From JAEUIE01 sp046350055 (GTDB taxonomy: Bacteria; Planctomycetota; Planctomycetia; Gemmatales; HRBIN36), in NCBI GenBank assembly GCA_046350055.1, contig JAXMBC010000001.1, forward strand, positions 1,612,001 to 1,676,000: a DNA stretch of 64,000 nucleotides. Reading direction: 5' to 3'. The notes under the pieces were generated by a model that worked only from the letters and a program-made list of their open reading frames with translations, was not told where the DNA came from and did not search any database. The first letter of the stretch is position 1. The number at the start of each line of letters is the position of its first letter. The translations under genes were made by a program, and so were the position numbers. Of the stretch, positions 9,172-17,097 are shown piece by piece.

Positions 9172-10212
9172 CTAGTCCATGAGCAGTGCCAGATTGAGAC
9201 GGGCACCATCTTTCCAGCCTGCCAGGGCTTGGAGCGTGCGGTAGGTCGGTGTCCACGTTGCAGGCGAGCTGTAGGATTGCCCATAGGTGTCTTCGTAGCG
9301 CACGGTTCGCACCGAGCCGTCGGCGAAGCAGAATTGCGCTCCTGCTGTGTGATTGCTGGAAAAGCTCCAACCACCGACGCCGCGCTTCATGCCCAGGTGA
9401 GTCCCCATGCCGTTGGCACCGACCCAGGCGAATGCCATCAGATTGTCGGGGCCTAGCCGGGCCACCGTTTCACCGAACAGCAGCGTGTTGCTCGTGCCAT
9501 CCTTCACGCTCACCTGCCCCAACGTGATAGCGGAGTAGTCGCGCAACAACCCGGGAGTCGTGGTAGCCTGGCCACCATTGCTTGCCACATAGCCTCCGGA
9601 GACGCCCAGGTAATTTGTGCGGCCACAGAGATTCTGCTGATCAATCGAGAGACCAATGCCTTCGTTGTAAATCTGCGCAGGTGTCACCACGTCATTCACG
9701 AGATGCTGATTGCACACCCAGTCCGTGTAGAGGGTAACCGCCTTTTCGTACAACTCGTCGGAGGGGCACTGAAACAGACTGATCCGCATCTGTCCCGTAT
9801 CGGGCTGGACGTTTGCGGTGTTGGCATACCAGTATGCAGATGTAACTGGTTGCAAGCTCAGGTTCAATGGCTGGCTAAACTGTCCCGTCACGGCGGAGCG
9901 TAACCCTTGCCGCAGGTTGTCTTGCTCCAGAAAGGGAAGCAGTGTGGTCAGCACGCCAACCCGGGGGCCGGCTGTGAATGTGGGAAGTGATGTGCCGTAT
10001 GAGCCCGGGGGCAGCTTCTTGTATTCGCTGTGGTAATTGTGGGCCGCAATGCCCAGCTGCCGGAGGTTGTTGGCACAGATCATGGCATTAGCGGTTTCCC
10101 GGACCCGCTGCACGGCGGGCAGAAGCAAGGCCATCAGCAGCCCGATGATGGCGATTACCACCAGGAGTTCGATGAGGGTAAAGCCGTGACGGGTCGAGGG
10201 GCGGGACTTCAT
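9172..10212 (-). CDS. DUF1559 protein with prepilin-type N-terminus
   Basis: The N-terminus has the type IV prepilin cleavage/methylation signature GFTLIELLVVIAIIGLLMA, followed by the amphipathic helix LLPAVQRVRETANAM and the NNLRQLGIAAHNYH motif that marks the DUF1559 family. The C-terminal FCFADGSVR segment is the family's usual end motif. The 346-residue length is normal. These proteins are greatly expanded in planctomycetes and are thought to be surface or periplasmic pseudopilins; the exact role is unknown. The start ATG at 10212 precedes a basic leader (KSRPSTRH) ending at the cleaved glycine. The next gene, a 41-residue lipoprotein, follows after 13 bases and is probably co-transcribed. 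Confidence 0.93.
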   Translation of the reverse strand: MKSRPSTRHGFTLIELLVVIAIIGLLMALLLPAVQRVRETANAMICANNLRQLGIAAHNYHSEYKKLPPGSYGTSLPTFTAGPRVGVLTTLLPFLEQDNLRQGLRSAVTGQFSQPLNLSLQPVTSAYWYANTANVQPDTGQMRISLFQCPSDELYEKAVTLYTDWVCNQHLVNDVVTPAQIYNEGIGLSIDQQNLCGRTNYLGVSGGYVASNGGQATTTPGLLRDYSAITLGQVSVKDGTSNTLLFGETVARLGPDNLMAFAWVGANGMGTHLGMKRGVGGWSFSSNHTAGAQFCFADGSVRTVRYEDTYGQSYSSPATWTPTYRTLQALAGWKDGARLNLALLMD

Positions 10213-10299
10213 GGTTCACCTGAGGAAAGTACCTGCACAAAGGCAGGTATCCAGCAGGTGCAGTTTTCTTTCACAACAATTGCGACATCATGAAATGAA

Positions 10300-10328
10300 A
10301 ACGCCCGCAGCGATGAACGGCGGGCGTT
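10300..10328 (-). terminator. Rho-independent terminator after the DUF2203 gene
   Basis: A perfect nine-base stem, AACGCCCGC paired with GCGGGCGTT, encloses an 11-base loop. On the minus strand it is followed by a short T-rich run (TTTTC). It lies 21 bases after the stop of the DUF2203 gene. Confidence 0.8.
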
Positions 10329-10348
10329 AACTGGAGTTCAGGTTGTGT

Positions 10349-10837
10349 TTACTGGCTGATCGCTTCCATCTTTTCCGTCGACTTCCGCCAGCTGTCCGGT
10401 ATCACGCGGCGCTGGGGTTCGTTGGCGAAGCACCACCATTTGACGTTTTCGGCACCGACACGCCAGACAAAATACGCCTTGCGGCCTTGCACCATGGTGG
10501 GGAAAGCAGCTTCGCCCACGACAGGGTCGACCAGGATGACGTTGAGGTCTTCGAGTTCGAGTACCGAATCGCGGAGCTTGGCTTGCTCAGCGTTGATTTC
10601 GTCATTGACCGCATAACGGCGGGAACGTTCCGGCCAGGTGAGATCGCGGCGGCGACGTTCGAGATCGATCTGTTCTTTTTCCAGTTCCACCAGCCGTTGC
10701 CAGCGGGACTGGATGTCTTCCGCGATGTGAGTCACCAGGGGAAGCATGGTATCAGCTTGCGAGAGCAGGAAGAGATGGGCAGCAGCCTTCTTGCTCTTGG
10801 CGGCTTTGGTCGGTTTCTTGCCAGTGGGCATGCTCAT
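10349..10837 (-). CDS. DUF2203 family protein
   Basis: 162 residues. A lysine/alanine-rich N-terminus (KKPTKAAKSKKAAA) is followed by a long helical, charged middle region (RLVELEKEQIDLERRRRDL). Then comes the block LELEDLNVILVDPVVGEAAFP and the segment AYFVWRVGAENVKWWCFANE. The order ELE-LxV-D-P-FP, then WR-GE--KWW, is the signature of the DUF2203 family as I know it. The function is unknown. The gene stands alone, with its own terminator downstream, and is upstream of the DUF1559 gene on the same strand. The basic N-terminal tail is longer than I would expect. Confidence 0.72.
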   Translation of the reverse strand: MSMPTGKKPTKAAKSKKAAAHLFLLSQADTMLPLVTHIAEDIQSRWQRLVELEKEQIDLERRRRDLTWPERSRRYAVNDEINAEQAKLRDSVLELEDLNVILVDPVVGEAAFPTMVQGRKAYFVWRVGAENVKWWCFANEPQRRVIPDSWRKSTEKMEAISQ

Positions 10838-11143
10838 GGTCGGGCCTCTCTGTTTAACAAGCCCGCTGCGTGTTCAAGTGGCCCGCAGGTTGCCTTCTAT
10901 TGACTATCATACGTCGCAACCGAGGGGTTGGCTTGATGATTTCGCGGGTGAACTGTCACTCTGCCGAAGTGACACCGAGTATCTTGCCCAACTTACGGGA
11001 TGGACAGTCTGGAGGAGGTCTAATCTGCCGATTTGACACGAATTAGTCTCATGTGAGGCTTTGTTCTTGACAGGGACACCGTGGTTTGGGGTAGCCAGGC
11101 AGCGTCCATCAGGTGTATTGAGCCACCAATACCAGTTTCTGTC
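10838..11143. other. Intergenic region before the winged-helix regulator
   Basis: I see no convincing gene here. Both strands carry only short shadow frames. The right-hand end leads into a good promoter and inverted repeat, listed separately. Confidence 0.6.
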
Positions 11144-11171
11144 TTGCCAGGAATCGTCATTGTGGTACAAT
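11144..11171 (+). promoter_or_regulatory. Sigma-70-like promoter of the regulator/protease operon
   Basis: The -35 box TTGCCA (11144-11149) and -10 box TACAAT (11166-11171) are separated by 16 bases. The expected transcription start lies about 25 bases before the ATG at 11203, inside the inverted repeat listed next. Confidence 0.55.
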
Positions 11172-11195
11172 TGAATTTGTCATTAATAATTCAAT
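11170..11195 (+). promoter_or_regulatory. Inverted repeat, candidate operator
   Basis: A perfect eight-base inverted repeat, ATTGAATT (11170-11177) and AATTCAAT (11188-11195), with ten bases between the arms. It overlaps the end of the -10 box and the predicted start point. It ends seven bases before the regulator's start codon, where an autoregulating winged-helix protein would be expected to bind. Confidence 0.5.
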
Positions 11196-11202
11196 CGTCG
11201 AT

Positions 11203-11799
11203 ATGTCAGCTATTCCTCACACTCTCTGGATCGAAGACGCTGCCCAGATTCGGGCGCTTGAATCACCGATGCGGCAGGAACTGGTCGATGCCCTCACCAC
11301 GCTGGGGCCCAGTTCCATCAGCGATCTGGCGACCCACCTGGGTCGCAATGCGGATTCTCTTTACTTCCATATTCGCAAGCTAGTGAAAGTGAAGCTGGTG
11401 GTGGTGGTCGAGCAGAAGAAAGTCGGGCGACATGAGTTTGCCATCTACGCGGTGCCGGGGCGAACAGCTCGACTGGTGTACCGGCCGGCGGTGCTGCGAT
11501 CCATTCGCAAAGTGGTCGCTGGTGCGGTGCGCCTGAGTGTGAGAGAGTTTCAGCGTGCCATCCTGGTGCCGGACGAAGTGACCCAGGGACCGGGACGGGC
11601 ACTCTGGGGAGGTCGGGTGAAAGGCTGGCTCAGTGAAACGAGCCTGCAGGAAGTCAACCGTCATCTCGAAGCGATACATCAGTTGATGAACAGGGAAGGA
11701 CCCGGGCCCGACAAGCGAGTCTTTTCGATGGGCTGGGTGCTGACGCCTGCTACTGTTCGCGACCGCAAGAACGCCAGCACCAAGCGGAGGTCGACATGA
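11203..11799 (+). CDS. Winged helix-turn-helix (ArsR-like) regulator
   Basis: 198 residues. Residues about 12-75 form a winged helix of the ArsR/HTH_20 kind: IRALESPMRQELVDAL, then SISDLATHLGRNADSLYFHIRKL as the recognition helix, then a wing VVVVEQKK. The remaining roughly 120 residues have no recognised ligand domain and no obvious metal-binding cysteine pair. The stop overlaps the start of the aspartic-protease gene by four bases (ATGA), so the two are almost certainly co-translated and the regulator probably controls that operon. A promoter and inverted repeat lie just upstream. Confidence 0.8.
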   Translation: MSAIPHTLWIEDAAQIRALESPMRQELVDALTTLGPSSISDLATHLGRNADSLYFHIRKLVKVKLVVVVEQKKVGRHEFAIYAVPGRTARLVYRPAVLRSIRKVVAGAVRLSVREFQRAILVPDEVTQGPGRALWGGRVKGWLSETSLQEVNRHLEAIHQLMNREGPGPDKRVFSMGWVLTPATVRDRKNASTKRRST

Positions 11800-13325
11800 G
11801 TTTCATCTTCACAGTGTGTCTGTTGTTTCTGCCCCAGGGTCAGCCCCTCACGGCGGAAGCCATCGTGGAAAAAGCACGGCAGGCTATGGGCTACGACAAG
11901 ACAAAGATACCTGCAACGGGTCTGCAGTTTCAGGGGAAGGGCACCTTCGCGGGAATGCCTGCCCGGTTCACACTGCTCTTCAATCGTTCCGGGCACTATG
12001 TGCAGCGCACCCTTGCTCGCCTCTCGACCGGTTCCGGGTTCGATGGCAACCATGCGTGGATCAAGGACCTGGGAGGCGAAGAGCGCATTCAGGAGTTAGC
12101 TGACCGGCGCAACACTATCTTCATGGGGTTGGTGTTAAGCGGGCTGTGGCTCGATCCCTCATCAGGAATGAAATACCAATTGCCTGACGGTGTTCATCAG
12201 AATGGTGTGTATACGCTGCAATTTGAACACTCCCCGACAGAAACCAAAGGTACGATTCAGTTCGACAGCAAGACTGGATTGCCACGGGAATGTCATCTGG
12301 TGCGTGAAGCACGTCCCTTTACTGTGCGCTGGAAGGAAACACTCGAATACGCTGGCATGAAGTGGCCGAAGGAAACGGTGACCACCTCCGGCAGGGATAG
12401 CGTGGAAACCTTCAGCTACGAAAGCATCCAGCCTGCACCGACGTTCGTCCGCAATCCGTTTGCTCCCATCATCCTGCGGGCGAAGGATGTGAAATTTGAT
12501 AATACCAGGCCAGCGGCGCTCGTGGTGAAACGTGCACCCACGGGGCACCTGCTGGTGAAGCCGCTCATCAACGGTAAGGATGTCGGCTGGTTCATCTTCG
12601 ACAGTGGGGCTGGGGCCAACTGTCTGGACAACAAGACGATCAAAGAACTCGGGCTGGACACATTCGGCGAGTTACCTGCCATTGGGATCGGTGGCGCTGT
12701 GAAGACATCGTTCTGCCAGCCGGAGACGATCCAGTTAGGCCGGGCGACTTTTGAACGTCCCATGGCCATCGGTCTGGACCTGGCGTTTCTCGATGCTCCC
12801 ATGGGGGTGCATATAGCTGGGGTGCTGGGCTATGGTGTATTCCATCGCTGCATCGTCGAAGTAGACATGCGTGATAGTCAGATCGCCCTCTATGATCCGG
12901 AACACTTCGACGACGGCAAGCTGAAGGAGCGGTGGCAGAAGCTGTACCAGACTGCCCGGGTTGCCTGTGTCGAAGCTGAGTTCGAGGGGCACAAAGGCAT
13001 CTTCAAGCTGGATACGGGTGCAGCCAACAGCACGGTGGCCATCCATGCCCCTATCGTGGAGAAGTTCAAGTTGCTCGAGAATCGTGATTTGAAGGACAGC
13101 ATGTCGGGCGGTGTGGGAGGTATGATCAAGGCCAAGTCGGGCAAACTGAGCTACTTCGAACTGGGTGGACACCGCACCGAGAATGTGGAGGCTACCTTTG
13201 CTACGGTGAATCAGGGAGCCTTCAACACATCCGATACGCTCGGCAACATTGGCGGTGAACTTCTGAAGCCATTCAAGCTGGTGTTTGATTACCAGGGGAA
13301 ACGCATTGCCTTCCTCCAACGCTGA
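11796..13325 (+). CDS. Secreted two-domain pepsin/retropepsin-like aspartic protease
   Basis: 509 residues. A signal peptide (FIFTVCLLFLPQGQPLTA) is followed by an N-terminal region of about 220 residues resembling a lipoprotein-carrier or outer-membrane lipoprotein sorting fold. Two aspartic-protease half-domains follow. The first has FIFDSGAGANCLD near residue 267 and the second has FKLDTGAANSTV near residue 405. Each holds the D-(S/T)-G catalytic motif with a following hydrophobic-GG-type region (IGIGGAVK; SGGVGGMIK). Two motifs in one chain suggest an internally paired active site. The substrate is unknown; the location is periplasmic or extracellular. It is translationally coupled to the upstream regulator. 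Confidence 0.82.
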   Translation: MSFIFTVCLLFLPQGQPLTAEAIVEKARQAMGYDKTKIPATGLQFQGKGTFAGMPARFTLLFNRSGHYVQRTLARLSTGSGFDGNHAWIKDLGGEERIQELADRRNTIFMGLVLSGLWLDPSSGMKYQLPDGVHQNGVYTLQFEHSPTETKGTIQFDSKTGLPRECHLVREARPFTVRWKETLEYAGMKWPKETVTTSGRDSVETFSYESIQPAPTFVRNPFAPIILRAKDVKFDNTRPAALVVKRAPTGHLLVKPLINGKDVGWFIFDSGAGANCLDNKTIKELGLDTFGELPAIGIGGAVKTSFCQPETIQLGRATFERPMAIGLDLAFLDAPMGVHIAGVLGYGVFHRCIVEVDMRDSQIALYDPEHFDDGKLKERWQKLYQTARVACVEAEFEGHKGIFKLDTGAANSTVAIHAPIVEKFKLLENRDLKDSMSGGVGGMIKAKSGKLSYFELGGHRTENVEATFATVNQGAFNTSDTLGNIGGELLKPFKLVFDYQGKRIAFLQR

Positions 13326-13454
13326 GAGCAATACGACACGATTCATGTTACAAGGCGACTATTAGAGAAGATCCTGTGAGATTTCTGTGAGAAATGCTCT
13401 TGCACTCTGGTAGCAGGAGGAGTACGGTCTGCTCAGCCAAACAGCTGAGGCATT

Positions 13455-13976
13455 ATGTACAGACTTCCCTTTCTTGTCGTGCAGACATTCCTGGCAGTTC
13501 TCCTGCTGATTGCCAACGTCGGTTGTGAATCCAAGCCTGAGCAACCAATCAATGAAACGGCGAAGCGACTGCGAATCTTATCGCAGATGATGCTGCGTCA
13601 TGCTGCAGCACATAAGGGCGACATGCCCAAGGATGAAAAAGCCCTGCGGGAGTTTGTGAAGACCATCCCCGAGCAGGAACGATCGGGCATGGATCTCAAG
13701 AATATTGACGATTTGTTCATTTCACCCGGCGACAACAAGCCCTTCATCATCAAGTATGGCCTGAAGCCCAATTTCAGCGTGATGAGTGGTGGTGCCAATT
13801 CGGGAAGTTATGGCAAAGTGGGACCCGGTAAGGGTGGCGGCCCCACTACTTCCGCTGCACGCCCCGACATGCCTTTGATGGCGACGGAATCCTCTGGAGC
13901 CAGGCGTTACGTTCTTTTTGTCACAGGCGAGATTCGACAGATGGATGAAGGAGAAATCCTTCCGTTGCTGAAATAA
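13455..13976 (+). CDS. Putative lipoprotein of unknown function
   Basis: 173 residues. The N-terminus is a lipoprotein signal (FLVVQTFLAVLLLIANVGC), with a lipobox ending in cysteine 24. The mature part has a helical segment (AKRLRILSQMMLRHAAAHKGD), a region around KPFIIKYGLKP, a glycine-rich linker (GKVGPGKGGGP) and a short beta-rich end (RRYVLFVTGEIRQM). I recognise no family. It sits 39 bases upstream of a DUF1559 gene on the same strand and is probably co-transcribed, echoing the DUF1559/lipoprotein pair at 9.0-10.2 kb. Confidence 0.7.
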   Translation: MYRLPFLVVQTFLAVLLLIANVGCESKPEQPINETAKRLRILSQMMLRHAAAHKGDMPKDEKALREFVKTIPEQERSGMDLKNIDDLFISPGDNKPFIIKYGLKPNFSVMSGGANSGSYGKVGPGKGGGPTTSAARPDMPLMATESSGARRYVLFVTGEIRQMDEGEILPLLK

Positions 13977-14015
13977 CCACGTCCTCTCTATTCTCTCTCA
14001 TACAGGTGGTGTCTC

Positions 14016-14945
14016 ATGTCAGTACGAAGAAAGGGGTTCACGCTGATAGAGCTGCTGGTGGTGATCGCCATCATTGCTCTGCTTATGGCCATGCTGCTCC
14101 CGGCCATCCAGAAAGTGCGCGAGTCTGCCAACCGCATGTTGTGTGGCAGCCAATTGCGGCAAATGATCATTGCCATGCACAATTTCCACAATGACTACAA
14201 GCAGTTTCCCCAGGGGGGGAATGTTCCCTGGTCGGGCATCTGGCGCACGGGCGGTCCACTGGGCATGGTCAACCAGCCGCCTAACCAGGGCGCTGGCTGG
14301 GCGGTGCAGATTCTGCCCTATCTCGAGATGGACAATGTGCTCAAGCTGGACGACTACAACATCTTCAACTCCACCATTCCCTTTTATGCCTGCCCTTCAC
14401 GTCGCGTGAATCGTGTGCTGCGGGGGTCGGGGCGTGTCGGTATGGATTACGCTGCCTCCACGCCGGGCAACGCACCCTGGAGCTGGGATCAGTTCTGGTA
14501 CGGCACCACCTGGGTATGGGACTGGCAGAATCCGCCTCCGGGTGCCAAGTACTATGGCATCATCATTCGCCAGGACAAGTTTGATCGTGTTCAATTGACC
14601 ACAGGCGGAATTCCCGATGGCACGAGCAACACCATGGTATTAAGCGAGAAGTGGCTTCGCCCGGATAGCTATTCCTGGGGTGACTGGCACGATGATTCAG
14701 GCTGGAGCGATGGATGGGACCCCGACATTATTCGCTACACTGCTATACCACCGTTGCGAGATTCCAATGGCAGCCCGTATGGCTGGGATGGCTACCAGTT
14801 TGGCTCTGCTCATCCTGCCGGGATTAACGTGATCTTTGCCGACGGATCGCTGCGAAATGTCCGGTACAATATCAACCTGAATATCTTCAACAGTCTGGGG
14901 CACCGGCAGGATGGCCTCAACTTTGATTTTTCCGACGTCGAATAA
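14016..14945 (+). CDS. DUF1559 protein with prepilin-type N-terminus
   Basis: 309 residues starting MSVRRKGFTLIELLVVIAI, a short basic leader followed by the prepilin peptidase motif G|FTLIE. The helix KVRESANRMLCGSQLRQMI and the HNFHNDYKQFPQG stretch are the DUF1559 continuation. FADGSLRNVRY near the C-terminus is the family end motif. The middle is rich in tryptophan, glycine and asparagine. It is a likely pseudopilin-like surface protein, second in a probable two-gene unit with the preceding lipoprotein. Confidence 0.93.
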   Translation: MSVRRKGFTLIELLVVIAIIALLMAMLLPAIQKVRESANRMLCGSQLRQMIIAMHNFHNDYKQFPQGGNVPWSGIWRTGGPLGMVNQPPNQGAGWAVQILPYLEMDNVLKLDDYNIFNSTIPFYACPSRRVNRVLRGSGRVGMDYAASTPGNAPWSWDQFWYGTTWVWDWQNPPPGAKYYGIIIRQDKFDRVQLTTGGIPDGTSNTMVLSEKWLRPDSYSWGDWHDDSGWSDGWDPDIIRYTAIPPLRDSNGSPYGWDGYQFGSAHPAGINVIFADGSLRNVRYNINLNIFNSLGHRQDGLNFDFSDVE

Positions 14946-15095
14946 GCTGAACCGTCAGGCAGCCATCGGCGAGATGTCGATGGCTGCTTCATTTCATGAT
15001 CCGTCAAGCACCAATTGACAGAGCGCCTCTCCTGCAGTACTTATTACAGGTGAGCATTTTGATCGAAGTCCGATCAATGCACAGTATTTCCTTTG

Positions 15096-15111
15096 AAAGG
15101 AGCCACGGATT
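15096..15111 (+). promoter_or_regulatory. Ribosome binding site setting an ATT start for infC
   Basis: AAAGGAG at 15096-15102 is a near-ideal Shine-Dalgarno sequence and lies six bases before ATT at 15109-15111. The ATG at 15136 that a gene finder would choose has no Shine-Dalgarno match at the right distance; the bases before it are cytosine-rich. Confidence 0.7.
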
Positions 15112-15654
15112 TTCCGAGAACCACCCCGTGCCCCGATGCAAGATCGAGGCCCTCGCATCAACGAACAGATTCGCCTGAGTCCGATTCGTGTAGTAGGCGC
15201 AGAAGGAGAACAGCTTGGCATTATCCCCACTACCCAGGCGCTGGAAAAAGCCCGCGAGTTGGGGCTGGACCTGGTGGAAGTAGCTCCCACCGAGCGTCCG
15301 CCCGTCTGCCGCATTATGGATTATGGCAAGTTTCGTTTTGAGCAATCCAAGAAAGCAGCCAAATCAGCCAAGTCGCATCAGCAGAAACAAAAGGAAATAC
15401 GCGTCAGCCCGGTGACCGGGCAGCACGACATTGACGTGAAGCTCAACCAGGCTCACAAGTTCCTCGAGCACCACGACAAGGTGCGCATCTGCGTCCGGTT
15501 CCGCGGTCGGCAGTTGCAGCATATCGAGGAAGGCCGCAAGATTCTCGAAACGATGATCGAGAAATTGGCTGATGTCGGCAAAGTGGAAAGCCCGCCCCGC
15601 ATGGAAGGCAAGCAGATGGCTGCCCTCGTGGCTCCCAAGGGTGGCACTCACTAG
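15109..15654 (+). CDS. infC: Translation initiation factor IF-3
   Basis: IF-3 keeps the 30S subunit free and checks start-codon pairing. The signature is clear: GPRINEQIR, the N-domain GEQLGIIPTTQAL, PPVCRIMDYGKFRFEQ, then the linker and the C-domain VRICVRFRGRQLQHIEEG and ending GKQMAALVAPKG. I place the start at ATT 15109, which adds nine residues (I/M-F-R-E-P-P-R-A-P) to the ATG-15136 form, because only ATT has a good ribosome site. AUU, AUC or AUA starts are well established for infC in many bacteria, where IF-3 represses its own non-canonical start. rpmI and rplT, its usual downstream partners, are absent. Confidence 0.93.
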   Translation: MFREPPRAPMQDRGPRINEQIRLSPIRVVGAEGEQLGIIPTTQALEKARELGLDLVEVAPTERPPVCRIMDYGKFRFEQSKKAAKSAKSHQQKQKEIRVSPVTGQHDIDVKLNQAHKFLEHHDKVRICVRFRGRQLQHIEEGRKILETMIEKLADVGKVESPPRMEGKQMAALVAPKGGTH

Positions 15655-15690
15655 AAGTAGCGATCCGCTGGTATGAAGCTTTATAGTGGA

Positions 15691-15715
15691 GGAACCTCGC
15701 AATTGGCGAGGTTCC
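15691..15715 (+). terminator. Perfect hairpin after infC
   Basis: A ten-base perfect stem, GGAACCTCGC (15691-15700) and GCGAGGTTCC (15706-15715), has a five-base loop. It is 36 bases past the infC stop. No T-run follows on the plus strand, so intrinsic termination is uncertain. It could also act for the convergent histidine kinase gene. Confidence 0.5.
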
Positions 15716-15768
15716 CGTGTGCCTGAAACTACTTGTCACTAACAGGATTGTTGCTTCCGCACTCAGCC

Positions 15769-16488
15769 CTACTGACTTCGAATCACGGGCAACCGGATCG
15801 TAAACTTGGTTCCTTTGCCCGGTTCGCTTTGCACGGCGATCGTGCCATGATGGGCTTCGACGAGTTTCTTCAGGGTGGGCAGGCCCAGGCCGGTGCCGCC
15901 GGGGCGGAGGCTGAAGAAGGGTTTGAAGATCTGCTGTTGCACTTCCTGGTTCATACCGATGCCGGTATCGATAAAGTCGAGTACCAGGACGGGTGGAGAT
16001 ACCGTGGTATCGAGCTCACCCTGGATGGAGAGGGTGCCTCCCTGGGGCATGGCCTGCACTGCGTTCAGCATCAGATTGAGCAGGCCCTGTTTGAATGGCT
16101 CGGCATCCAGAGCGATTGGTGGGAGGTCGCCGGGGAGAAAGGTTCGGATTTCCACCTTAGCCTGGCGAGCACTGGGGCCGAAGAAATCGACCAGGTCGTC
16201 CAGCAGGTCGTTGATGCGTGTCGGCTCCAGATGAAGTTCGCGTTGCTGAATGAACCGCAGGAAGTCGTTGGAGAGTTCGGTCAGTCTCTGGGTTTCGTGC
16301 TGGAGCTTGAGCACCCGCTGATGGGAACGGCGTTCGCGGGGTGTTTCAGGGTCGTGCAGATCTTCTTCCAGCAACTGGAGATTCAGGCCCAGGGTACTGA
16401 TGTGATTCTTGATGTCGTGAATCAGTCTGCCGGTCAGTTGAGCCAGCTCGGAGTAGGCATCATCGGGAGGGAGAGGAGGATCGATCAT
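15769..16488 (-). CDS. Cytoplasmic sensor histidine kinase
   Basis: 239 residues, only a transmitter. The H-box is GRLIHDIKNHISTLG (histidine near residue 24). The ATPase motifs are the N-box LLNLMLNAVQAMP, the G1 box FIDTGIGM, the F-box-like KPFFSLRPGG and the G2 box GTGLGLPTLKK. There is no transmembrane segment and no PAS or GAF sensor, and no response regulator is adjacent. The sequence is NtrB/ZraS-like. Its start overlaps the stop of the cobalamin adenosyltransferase gene by four bases, so it is the last gene of a three-gene minus-strand operon. What it senses is unknown; the signal may come from a partner protein. Confidence 0.9.
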   Translation of the reverse strand: MIDPPLPPDDAYSELAQLTGRLIHDIKNHISTLGLNLQLLEEDLHDPETPRERRSHQRVLKLQHETQRLTELSNDFLRFIQQRELHLEPTRINDLLDDLVDFFGPSARQAKVEIRTFLPGDLPPIALDAEPFKQGLLNLMLNAVQAMPQGGTLSIQGELDTTVSPPVLVLDFIDTGIGMNQEVQQQIFKPFFSLRPGGTGLGLPTLKKLVEAHHGTIAVQSEPGKGTKFTIRLPVIRSQ

Positions 16489-17057
16489 GTCTGGCCGGCC
16501 CCCGGTTTCCAGAGGACATCACCCTGGGCATCGTGATTCAGCGTGCGGGCCAGTACGAAGAGATAGTCGGAAAGACGGTTCAGGTAGATGAGCACCTGGG
16601 GATTCAGGATGTCCCGTCTACCCAGCGTGACTACCTCCCGTTCCGCTCGGCGGCAGGTGGTACGGGCCAGGTGTGCCCAGCCTGCAGAGCTGGTTCCCCC
16701 GGGCAGCACAAAGCTGGTCAGGGGTTTCAGGTGCGCATTCAACCGATCGATGGCTTGCTCCAGCCGTTCCACCTGTACGGTTGTTACGCGCAGTTTCTCA
16801 CCAGGCTGCTCACCCTCCTTCAAAGGAGTGCACAGATCGGCACCAACATCGAAAAGATCATTCTGCACCAGGCGCAGGAAGCTCCATTCACGGATGCCGG
16901 GATGATGGGCGAGCAACAGGCCGAGCACGGAGTTGAGTTCATCCACGGTTCCGTAGGATGCGACGCGGATGTCGTCTTTGGGAACACGGGTGGTATCGCC
17001 CAGGCCCGTGGTGCCATCGTCGCCGGTCCTTGTGTAGATGCGAGAAAGGTAAACCAT
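16485..17057 (-). CDS. Cob(I)alamin adenosyltransferase, PduO type
   Basis: Transfers the adenosyl group of ATP to cob(I)alamin or cobyrinic acid diamide to give adenosylcobalamin. Motifs of the PduO-type family are visible: IYTRTGDDGTTGLG at the N-terminus, SYGTVDELNSVLG, then TTCRRAEREVV and NRLSDYLFVLAR near the end. I chose ATG 17057 (MVYLSRIYTR), giving 190 residues, because the longer upstream frame adds 19 residues not typical of the family. It overlaps the histidine kinase by four bases and follows the epimerase gene by 40 bases. No cobalamin riboswitch was recognised upstream. Confidence 0.9.
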   Translation of the reverse strand: MVYLSRIYTRTGDDGTTGLGDTTRVPKDDIRVASYGTVDELNSVLGLLLAHHPGIREWSFLRLVQNDLFDVGADLCTPLKEGEQPGEKLRVTTVQVERLEQAIDRLNAHLKPLTSFVLPGGTSSAGWAHLARTTCRRAEREVVTLGRRDILNPQVLIYLNRLSDYLFVLARTLNHDAQGDVLWKPGAGQT

Positions 17058-17097
17058 GCTAACCTTATGCTTGAAGTATGAAGGTGTTATATGCCTG

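Noticed and set aside
17058..17097. Cobalamin riboswitch before the adenosyltransferase
   Set aside because: The gap is only 40 bases and lacks B12-box features.
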